64,000 nt of DNA, from the NCBI GenBank assembly GCA_012931725.1, contig CM022951.1, positions 8,676,953 to 8,740,952 on the forward strand, read 5' to 3'. Source of the DNA: Litsea cubeba (taxonomy: Eukaryota > Streptophyta > Magnoliopsida > Laurales > Lauraceae). Below are positions 55,601 through 64,000 of the stretch, one piece after another (within the stretch, counting starts at the first letter, position 1; the number at the start of each line of letters is the position of its first letter). The translations under genes and the position numbers were made by a program. Under the pieces are notes generated by a model. The model made no database searches and was not told the origin of the DNA. It was given only the letters and a program-made list of their open reading frames with translations.

Positions 55601-56039
55601 GGTCTATACCAAATGAATTAAATGGTGTGCGACTACCCGTAATTTGAACATGCCAATTAATACAACACAAGATGCACATATTATTCTAAGTTTTCCAAAA
55701 GTAACAGGAAATCACATATTTATTTACCTTCATTGTATCCCATAAATCTCTTTCCAGCTGCCCTTCCCTAAGGTCTTTCAATTTACGCCAATCGCTAAAT
55801 GCGTTAAGTGGGACCATCACTCTTGCCAAAGCCCCTTCGTAACCAGCTATTTTCCTTCGTACTTCTTGTGGTGTAGGCCTACCCTTTTGATCATACTCAA
55901 CATTAATTACATTTCCATCCCAATTCTTGGTCAACTCAAGCATTAAAGTTGTCCCTCTAGCTTTCCTTTTTTTTTGAATACGGGGTTGACCAACATTACT
56001 TATGTAATCCTGTGATTCACCATTCCTTTCTAGATCCAT
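52631..56039 (-). CDS. CACTA second gene: TNPA-like protein with C-terminal Ulp1-type protease
   Basis: My model has 12 GT-AG exons: 56039-55728, 55603-55391, 55250-55158, 55061-54933, 54765-54448, 54313-54251, 54129-53881, 53792-53539, 53455-53294, 53177-53070, 52981-52912, 52831-52631. They total 2172 bp (723 residues), open throughout. The N-terminal half matches the plant En/Spm transposase-24-like family (GLKWRTFRTTLTTKYI, NNVYAHRLSRSGYAGL, TPEHCGRVRGEGKHVTP) with a coiled coil (ELLAQLHESQERVRILEQIV). The middle resembles the DUF8039-type domain (PIPVHGILTTILDAHNSFVA). The C-terminal half is a C48 Ulp1 cysteine protease: His in GHWLLLVID, Asp in FWLDSL, Gln and Cys in QTGKKECGVYVMKF are all present. 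It probably binds the subterminal repeats; the protease substrate is unknown. It lies 216 bp downstream of the transposase gene on the same strand. Confidence 0.85.
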
Positions 56040-56255
56040 TACTAACTGTGAGAAAAAAAAACATACATATCAATAAATATACTGTATGTAATGGAATAGG
56101 TAAAACATACAACGATGCAATGCATAGCATATTAACACTACCACTAAGTGTGACATCAGCTCAAATGACCTATATATGCTTCTTAAAAACAAGTACATAA
56201 GGGAATATTTAGCAACAAGAAACACTTACACAAAAAATACAATTATAATACATTT

Positions 56256-59200
56256 TCAAATATCAATGTCAGTCCAAGTCCCCTCAGCATCTTCACGCGT
56301 GTACATTGCCTCAGATTCATTTATAGCATCCAATGGTTCATCATATTGCATTACTTCAGGACGAGTTTGATCTTCAATGCCAGCATCAAAGAGGACTTCT
56401 TCATTGTCATCAACATTATAGGTTCTTTCAGGAGTTGCTAGAGCAATGGACCATTTATGATTGACTGGATCAGGTACATAGAAGACTTTCTTTGCTTGAC
56501 AGGCTAAAATGAAAGAATCAGATTTATAACCAATTCTAGCAAGATCAACTATGGTGAATCCCCGCTCATCTACCTTAAAGCCAGTCTTGTTGTCAACCCA
56601 ATCACACTTGAACAATGGGATTTTGAAATGACTATAATCAATCAACCATATTTCCACGATAACACCATAGTACCTTGATTCGCAGAAAACAGGATTATTA
56701 TCCTTTGCACTAGACACGTTCATCGCTGTGGCCACTAGACTTACACCACTATTTTGAGTGACATGTGAAGCATCACGATCCTTTGTGGTAAAATGACAAC
56801 CATTAATGGTATAACTATGATATTTCATAACATGTATACGAGGACCTTGTGATACCCATCTTAAGATTTCTGAGATGTTGTTACCGGTGACACGCCGATC
56901 TTTAAAAACCTGTGTTCCTAAGAAAATTAGTCACATTTAGTAAATAGACACAACACAAGTCTTACGGTTGACAATTGTTACCTCGTTTTTGAGCCAAGAA
57001 CTAAAAGAATGGTTATGTTCATCTTGTAACCATTTCTCACTCTTGGACTGCTGAGGAAATGTTTTCTTTAGGTGGTTCATGTGTCTCCTACATAGTTTTC
57101 CATACGAACCGCATGTTAGCTCTAAAACTAGTGTAATGCTTTAATCTGTAAGTCAAGAAGTTAAAATATAATTACTCAATATAGGGTTGAACAACACTTG
57201 TGTTGTGCAATACATAACAATGTGCTTGCTCCAAGGACTTAGCATCAACTTCAACAAAATCACCTCCTGGAGGATTCTTTCCAGTCACAATTTCAGGGTA
57301 ACTTTTATCTTCAAATGGTGGAATTCCAACTACATCCAATCCAGAGAAGTGCTCACTACAAAATTCAACCGCTTCCTCCGCAATATAACACTCTGCCATG
57401 CAACCTTCTGGACGGTAACGATTTCTTACTTGACCTTTTAAAACCGACATGTACCTAAAACATAGTAAACCATTGATTACTTTATATATTTTAAATTAGT
57501 AAATTGTACTTGAAGAATATTTAAAGTTATTAATACCTCTCAAATCCATACATCCATCGCAAGCAAACAGGGCCCCCAATCTGAACTTCTCGAACGAGAT
57601 GGACGGTTAAATGAACCATAATATCAAAGAATGATGGTGGGAAATATTTTTCTAGCAAACACAAGGTGACCACCAGATTCTTCTGAACTTCAAGCAATCG
57701 AGGTACATCTACTACCTTCACACATAATTCATTAAAAAATGAGCAAAATCTGATAAGTACAACTCTCACATGTTTTGGTAGCACGGATCGTATAGCAACA
57801 GGAAGTAATTGCTGCATCAACACATGGCAATCATGAGATTTCATACCCCCCAACTTTAAGTCTTGCATAGAAACCAATGCTCTGAAATTTGATGAGTATC
57901 CATCTGGAACTTTTAACTTATGCAATGTTTCACACACACTAAATTTCTCTTCTTTGGATAATAAGAAACAAGCTGGTGGTAAGTACGCTCTATTTTGACT
58001 TACATCAGGTGCCAGTTCATCCCTTAAACCCATATCCTGCAAATCAAGGCGACTATTCAGTCCATCCTTTGTTTTACCTGGAATATTCAACAAGGTTCCA
58101 ATAAGACTCTCACAAACATTTTTCTCTATGTGCATCACATCCAAGTTGTGTCGAAGAAGCAAGTGTTCCCAGTAGTCGAGGTTAAAGAAAATTGACTTCT
58201 TCTTCCAACAAGTTCTAGCTCCATCATCACTAACATCTTCCACTCGCTTCCTCTTCAATGAAGTCGATCTTTTTGATTTTTTATTCTTTTTCTTGGGCTT
58301 CTCTTTTGGTACTGGTTTCCCCCACAAGGTTTTGATTCCATTAACCTTTTCTGCCACTTCTTCACCAGTCAAAGGAATTGGTGCTGATCGAAACTCTTGC
58401 TCACCATTAAATGCTTTTTTCTGTTTCCGAAAGGGATGATCTTCTGGAAGGAACATTCGATGGGCCATGTATACATTCTTCCTCGAATGTTTTAATCTGC
58501 ATGATTGTGTCTCTTCGCCACATATGGGGCAACCATGATAGCCTTTTACAACACAACCAGACAAATTACCATATGCAGGGAAATCATTAATGGTCCACAA
58601 CAACACTGCTTTCAATGTAAAAGCCTCTTGTCGGTAAGCATCATGAGCTTTAACCCCTGTATCCCATAGTGTTTTCAAGTCATCGATTAATGGTTCCAGG
58701 TAAACATCGATGTCGTTTCCAGGTTGTCGTGGACCCGATATCAACATCGTCAACATCACAAACTTTCTTTTCATGTACAACCAAGGCGGGAGATTGTAAG
58801 TGACTAACATTACTGGCCAACAACTATACTTGCTGCTCATCGAACCATGCGGATTGACCCCATCTGCTGAAAGTGCTAAGCGCAAATTTCTTGGCTCTTG
58901 TGCAAACTCCGGCCATTTATCATCTACCAACTTCCATGCAGGGGAGTCAGCGGGGTGGCGTAACTTATCGTCAACCATTCTCTCATCAGCGTGCCAAGTC
59001 ATCTGTTTTGATGTCTGTACCGACTGAAATAATTTCTTAAACCTAGGGATAGGTGGAAAATACCATAGAACTTTTGCCGGCACCCCCTTACGGTGCTCAG
59101 TCAGGTTCTTATTCACTTTGTATCTTGACTCACCACAAGTAGGGCAACTAGTTTTATTCTCATTATCAGATCCCTTTCTATAAAGCACGCAATCATTCGG

Positions 59201-59839
59201 ACATGCGTCTATCTTCTCATAACTCATCCCATACACTGACAATGTCTTTTTAACCTCTTTCATACTTCGGGGCAGTAAATTATTATCGTCGGGTAGCATG
59301 TCTCCAATGATTTTCAACAACCGTGAAAAGCTTATGTCAGACCACCCACTCCTCGCTTTCTCATTAAACAATGTAACTACTGCAGATAATTTGGTAAACT
59401 TTAGACAACCTTTGTATAAAGGTTCCTCAGCCTCTGTAATAATTTTTTGAAACTTTTCAGGATTAGATGAATAAAGGTCACAAGCGGTCTGAGCCAATTT
59501 TAATGAGCTTGCAGCATCATCTGGGGGTGTAGTATCATCTGGGACATCACTCCCAAAATTGTGTTGGTTGGACCTACTTAAAGGCACACTTGAGGGAGCT
59601 TCACCAGGAGATGCTTCTCCATGCCATATCCACCTAGTATAACTTTGATCGATACCATGGAAAAACAGATGGTACTCAACATCCTTAGCTACAAATTTAT
59701 TGAGATTCCCACATGTTTTGCATGGACATGGCATGGGATTAAGTTCACCAAACTTCTTTTTGGCAGACATCATAAAACTTTCAACCCCTTCCCCGTATGC
59801 AATAGAAAACCGATTCAATGACATCCATGACTTGTCCAT
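56256..59839 (-). CDS. CACTA transposase, TNPD/TNP2 type
   Basis: My model has four GT-AG exons: 59839-57537, 57454-57176, 57087-56982 and 56909-56256, totalling 3342 bp (1113 residues), open throughout. The start is the Met of MDKSWMSLNRFS, the usual start of the transposase-associated zinc domain (CPCKTCGN, then H..F.GID). Two Cys-pair motifs follow (CPNDCVLYRKG, CPTCGESRY), then the transposase-21 core (RLALSADGVNPHG, YMKRKFVMLTMLISGPRQPG, CPICGEETQS, LDVMHIEKNVCESLIGTLLN). A DUF4218 region spans the first introns (WMYGFERYMSVLKGQVRNR, GCMAECYIAEEAVEF). The last exon has DUF4216 (FKCDWVDNKTGFKVDERGFT). A basic Lys/Arg-rich linker may be a nuclear signal. Length is usual for the family. It cuts and joins the CACTA ends. 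Thirteen further codons are open upstream. Confidence 0.92.
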
Positions 59840-61040
59840 TTCTGTATAATAGCCCAATAAAATGCTGGAGACAAGCAATAATCAGAAAGTCATTACCATA
59901 TAATGATAATATTATGTAAAAGAAAAACACGTGTATAACTTATTAAAAATAGATATATTCAAACAAATACACAAAACAAAAATATGTAGTATAATAATTT
60001 AAGATTATTGAATTGGTTATAATGATTTATAGATTAGGATTTATGAGGGAGGATTTATCTCATTCCACGTTTGGCTGGCCCCAGTGGATTCAGTGATGAT
60101 TTCTACAAATCCACATTTGGTAAGCATATCAAATTTCATAGAAAAAAAGATGAAATTCAAAAGATCTAATGACAAACAAATGCCTGAGAAGAGTAATGTA
60201 GAAAATCCACAGAAAAAAATGACTAACATTATTAAGATGAAATAAAAATATCTAATGACAAACAAATGCCTGAGAAGAGTAATGTAGCTGCACACAAAAT
60301 TTGATGACAACTGCACGGCCCCAATGAACTATTCAATAAGTTGGGTTTGTCACGATTCTATTTCAATCCAAACACTCCAACAATGCAACCAGCTAATATA
60401 AATCCCATACAATGATTTTGTTCATAAAATGGGTTTGACTATTTGTTTTTTCAGAAAACACAGGTCTATTCATATATGTAAATTGACTTAGAAAATGCAG
60501 AGATATTATTGTGTGTTGAAGTGACTATTCATGTCCCACTTACTGTAAATTGGGCATTTGAGGATAACAACTAGCTCAATTGTTCCCCTGTGACAAAAAT
60601 AAAAATAAAAATCATCTTCCAAAACCCAAATAAACAAACACCTACAGTACCAACCAAAACCCCAGAACATAAAACCCAAATAACCAACCCCCCAAAACGA
60701 AACCCATCTTCCCAAACCAAAACAAACAAAAACCAATTAAACAAACACCAGCATCAACCAAAACTAGAAAACCGAAATAAACAAAACACCAACACACCCC
60801 ATCCACGACGTCTACCTCTCAGGCCCTGCAAACCCAAGCAAAACACTAAACAAACCAACACCCCAAGATTGTGATGTACATTGGGTTTTGGACATTTTCA
60901 TTGTGATGAAGAATATGAAAGCACTCAGACAGGGATCAGGCAAAAGACATCTTCAACTTAGAAAACAAAGCAAAAGGAGCCGGCCCAAAGTAATTGGAAG
61001 AAAAACCTGTCACAGAAACAGAGCCATCCCTGCAACCTGC
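59840..61040. other. Upstream region of the CACTA transposase gene
   Basis: Presumed promoter and 5' leader of the transposase (minus strand). A duplicated stretch TCTAATGACAAACAAATGCC and the following 20 bp occurs at 60165 and 60251 (86 bp apart). A strongly C/A-rich stretch runs 60600-60870. Confidence 0.45.
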
Positions 61041-61225
61041 GAGCTATCCAGTAAGCAGAGAATGAAAGACTGAGATGGAGCAGGCAGAAGGAGAAGCACC
61101 TCGAGCTATCCAGCAAGCAGAGAATGAAAGACAGAGATGAAGCAGGCAGCAGGAGAAGCACCTCGAGCTATCCAGCAAGCAGAGAATGAAAAACTGAGAT
61201 GGAGCAGCCAGCAGGAGAAGCACCT
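61041..61225. repeat. 62-bp tandem repeat, about three copies
   Basis: GAGCTATCCAG(C/T)AAGCAGAG starts at 61041, 61103 and 61165; each unit continues AATGAAAGACTGAGATGGAG and CAGGCAGCAGGAGAAGCACC with few changes. Confidence 0.93.
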
Positions 61226-61759
61226 TCTAATCGAAATTGCAAAAACCCATGACTTGAACTACTCATAGAGCCCTTCAAAACAGACCAAGGAAGGAAGGTG
61301 CCGAAACCTGCTGCAGCTACAATCCAGCTGATATCACCCCTTCAGACCAAAAAACCACCCTGCAACCAAAAGAGAAAGGAACCTTTCTGCAGGAAGAAAA
61401 ACAGGGCAACCACGGGGGAGAAGAACCAAAGATTTCAACTGCTCAGAAAGCCCTGCAGACCAAACCAAGCAAGAAGGAACAGAACCCAGATGCAAAATCC
61501 GTGCACGCCAGCCCTACATTCCGAAAACCGCCTTGCAACCAGAAAATGAAGGAAAACCTGCTGACTGTTAGGGGAAAAGCAAAGAATGTATAGAGACCTA
61601 CGTCTAAACCTCACAAAAGAGAAACTGGAAACAGAGAGATGGCGCACGATTGATGGAGAAAGAAACAAAAGGGAGGGAAGAGAAAACAGGCGGGAAAGAA
61701 GGAAATAAAGGTGGGAAACGCGCGGTAGGAGTAGTGAGCCAGGCTACAGTGAAAATTTG

Positions 61760-62157
61760 TCTGAAACGGACATATTATATCGGTTTTAAATGGACATATT
61801 ATATCGGTTTTATTAACAACCGATATTACTAAATCTTTAAAACCGATATAAATCATTGTATTTTTGTAGTAGTGTATATAATGTCGGTTTTACTAATAAA
61901 CCGATATAAATAAGTGTGTTTTAGAAGTGTATATAATGTCGGTTTCATACGAACCGATATAAAATATATCAATTAATATCAAATCTCTGTTAACTGATGT
62001 GAGATATAGTGATTATTATATCGGTTACATTGTAACCGATATAAAAAATAATTAACCGATATAATAAACATTGACCGAAGATATTATATCGGTTTTATGA
62101 AAAACCGATATAAGGTAGTTTTTGCAACCGATATAAAATGTCCTTTTGGTAGTAGTG
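61760..62157. repeat. Right subterminal repeats of the CACTA element, with an extra internal terminus
   Basis: More than ten copies of ATATCGGTTTT or AAACCGATATAA, matching the left end. A second terminus-like sequence TTTTTGTAGTAGTG ends at 61874, 283 bp inside the true end. Confidence 0.88.
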
Positions 62158-62253
62158 ATAGTAACTAAGCGAATCTATAAGAATTATAAGCAGGTAACTC
62201 CAGAAGATGCATCATCTCCTCAGTTTTTAGGTGTACCTCCCATGTCATCTGTT
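62158..62253 (+). pseudogene. Right half of the ORF split by the CACTA element
   Basis: After ATAG the frame of 44558-44675 continues: VTKRIYKNYKQVTPEDASS, PQFLGVPPMSS, then TAA. See the left half. Confidence 0.5.
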
Positions 62254-62619
62254 TTTAAATTATAAATGAAATATATGAAAGGAAAGAAACTGACTCTCAA
62301 ACAATTCAATCTGAATTTGGTTATAGGACAGACTTTTGGTCCACACGTGACTGTCAAGCTTGTACATTTGCCCTACTTCTTTTATTTTAAATAAACATCG
62401 AATTTGAAGTCGTATGATGAACTTAAATTCTACCATTATATTTCTATCTCCGAAGTTGAAGTCGTATGATGAACTTAAATTCTACCATTATAATTCTATC
62501 TCCGAAGGTGGTGCAAGGTGAGTGCAGTGGCTATGCAAGCCGGGTGGTGATGGCAGTGCAGTGGGTGGTTGTGAGGGAGAGTAAAAGAAAGAATGGAGAA
62601 GGAGACGAAAATTAGAGTC
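62254..62619. other. Spacer, no gene
   Basis: Contains a 57-bp-spaced duplication of GAAGTCGTATGATGAACTTA (62406 and 62459). Nothing else was recognised. Confidence 0.45.
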
Positions 62620-62767
62620 GAAAAATTTATCACCGATGTTTAATATAAAACATCAGTAAAGGTTGGTAGTCTTTTCTACTTGTTTTCAATTAAAAAAAAT
62701 TAAAATAGTTTTTATTGACGAAAAATCTATTTTTTGCGACAAAAATAATCGTCGGTAAATTGACCAA
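62620..62767. repeat. Short CACTA-like fragment inserted at the gag breakpoint
   Basis: ATAATCGTCGGTAAATTGAC and AACATCAGTAAAGG recall the ACCGACG family at 42566-43325. It directly abuts the truncated gypsy gag. Confidence 0.45.
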
Positions 62768-64000
62768 ATTTTTTTCCTCTCCCTTGTGCTGCCCAAGTGG
62801 CCTCAGTTGACCCCCTTGTTGCTGCCTCTGCTGACCCTGATCTTGCCTCTGCTGTTGTGGAGCTTGTCCCCTAAACTGTTGATTTTTAGGAGCCCTAAAT
62901 TGCTGCTGTTGCGGCGGTGCCCGAGGAAACTGCTGACCCGTTTGTTGTGGTCCATGCTGAGGTGTTGTCCTCCACTGCTGCTGTGAAGGCGCATGGGATC
63001 TCGTTGCCTGAGCTGTTGATATCTGACTGCCCCCAATAGGACAATCTTTCATCAGATGTCCAACCTGCTTACAGTGGAAACATGCCCCTAACTGCCTGTA
63101 GCACTGCTCTGTCAGTTGATTATTTCCACACCGCTCACAACGTAGTATCGAACTGGCTGTGGGTGGACTCTGAAATTTCTATCGCTTTGAGTTATTCTGA
63201 TCGTTCTGACTTGCCTACTGCCTTCTCTGATTTTACTGCATTTTAGCATGTCGTTCCATAGCTCTCTTCTTTAGCGCACCCTCCCTCCAATATGCACTCT
63301 CAACAGCATCTTGAAATAGTGGGCACTGATTATCTCCGATCATCATGTAAATATCAGCTGAAAGGCCATCGAGAAAACGCCTGATCTTTTCTTCTTCAGG
63401 GGTAATGAGTGTAGGAGCATATTTAGCCAATCTGATAAACTGTTGTTCATACTGTTGCACTTACATATCACCTTGTTTCAGATTCTGAAAATCCTTTTTC
63501 CACTGATCCTTGACATACTTGGGAATGAACTTGTCCATAAATTCTTCAGTGAACGTCTTGTCTTCCATGCATCTTCTTCGGTTACAGTGTCTGCTTAGAT
63601 TAGTACTGCTTTAACCGAATTCCACCACTGGAGGGCTATTCCTCGAAACATGTAAGCTGACAAACTAACTTTCTGCTTTTGTGTGCAACGAAAAACTGCG
63701 AATATCTGCTCAAGCTGTTCTATGAAATCGTCCGCTACCATGGGTTCTTCTGAACCACGAAATTCTAGAGGAAACCTCTTACTAAATTTCTCATATAGAT
63801 CATTCGGATCCACTACTTTCGGAAGCATAACCACTTGCACTGACTGAGCTGCCCGATTTGTTAATTCTAGAATTTGGGCTTGAAATCCTGCCTTATCTTG
63901 ATCGGCCTAAGCTCGTTCTTCTTTTTCTCGCTGTCTTTGTTCAATCTGGTCAGCCTGCGGCTGCAAAAATGCTTCCAAGAGTCGATTGAAATGTTTGTCA
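62768..64000 (-). pseudogene. Ty3/gypsy gag fragment, runs off the right edge
   Basis: The minus strand reads, from the edge inwards, PNDLYEKFSKRFPLEFRGSE, DDFIEQLEQIFAVFRCTQKQ and ALQWWNSVK (gag core), then YEQQFIRLAKYAPTLITPEE, then a zinc knuckle C-x2-C-x4-H-x4-C (CFHCKQVGHLMKDC, near 63090-63047), then a Gln/Pro-rich tail (GQQRQQQGG). The pieces lie in different frames separated by stops, so this copy is dead. Protease, RT and integrase are missing because the sequence is cut at 62768. The gag type suggests a chromovirus-like gypsy element. Confidence 0.8.

Larger units (their letters stand above)
44676..62157 (-). mobile_element. 17.5 kb CACTA (En/Spm) transposon, apparently complete, carrying host gene fragments
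   Basis: The left end is CACTACTAGAAAAAAGGG (44676) and the right end, read inwards on the minus strand, is CACTACTACCAAAAGG (62157). Both are followed by many ATATCGGTT / AACCGATAT subterminal repeats. ATAG flanks both sides (44672-44675 and 62158-62161). Two intact multi-exon genes on the minus strand encode a TNPD-type transposase (59839-56256) and a TNPA-like protein with a Ulp1 protease domain (56039-52631). The left half (45100-52400) holds pieces of at least three host genes and two minisatellites. The empty site restores an open frame, confirming the boundaries. Confidence 0.9.

Noticed and set aside
60590..60874. 94-codon Lys/Thr/Pro/Asn-rich plus-strand frame
   Set aside because: Low-complexity A/C-rich leader sequence of the CACTA transposase gene. 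No homologous motif.

Overview
This window is nuclear DNA of a flowering plant. The evidence is spliced genes with GT-AG introns, plant-specific families (UPF0496, Tat-lineage gypsy, En/Spm CACTA, ERD7/senescence domain, PEX14), and dense nested transposons. I cannot name the species safely. Almost everything here is transposon, satellite or transposon-carried gene debris. Only one ordinary intact host gene was found: a UPF0496 protein at 18453-19526 (+).

Layout. 1-8383: a Ty3/gypsy Tat-lineage retrotransposon on the minus strand, with 5' LTR, primer-binding site, damaged gag, a long open pol, a 3' tandem repeat and a spliced antisense accessory gene; its 3' LTR lies left of the window. 9480-12332: a 2.85 kb solo LTR with 5-bp target-site duplication (TSD). 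12382-12800: a probable copia LTR. 13342-16640: a dead LINE (minus), itself hit by a 972-bp hAT element and an 879-bp solo LTR. 16846-17762: a second hAT-like element. 19797-21630: a rearranged copia fragment with a 140-bp foldback. 22803-24466: two MITE-like elements. 26388-27343: a solo LTR related to the Tat element at the left. 27520-31190: copia debris, two CACTA end fragments and a possible REC3-like first exon. 31541-39520: an 8 kb satellite array (178-bp edge units, then 172-bp monomers in a higher-order arrangement). 39990-40650: a PEX14 gene fragment. 42566-43320: another CACTA end.

44676-62157 is the main feature: a 17.5 kb CACTA transposon with both ends, a flanking ATAG duplication and two apparently intact multi-exon genes on the minus strand. 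One is a TNPD-type transposase (4 exons, 1113 codons by my splice model). The other is a 12-exon TNPA-like protein ending in a Ulp1-type cysteine protease domain (723 codons); all exon lengths sum to a multiple of three. Its left half carries pieces of at least three host genes (a phospholipase-D-like gene, valyl-tRNA synthetase, an ERD7/senescence-domain gene) and two near-identical 0.7 kb minisatellites. The element split an open reading frame whose two halves (44558-44675 and 62158-62253) rejoin in frame. 62768-64000 is a broken gypsy gag on the minus strand running off the window.

The boundaries given for transposons with TSDs are read directly from the sequence. Captured-gene identities rest on recognised protein motifs, not on a database search.
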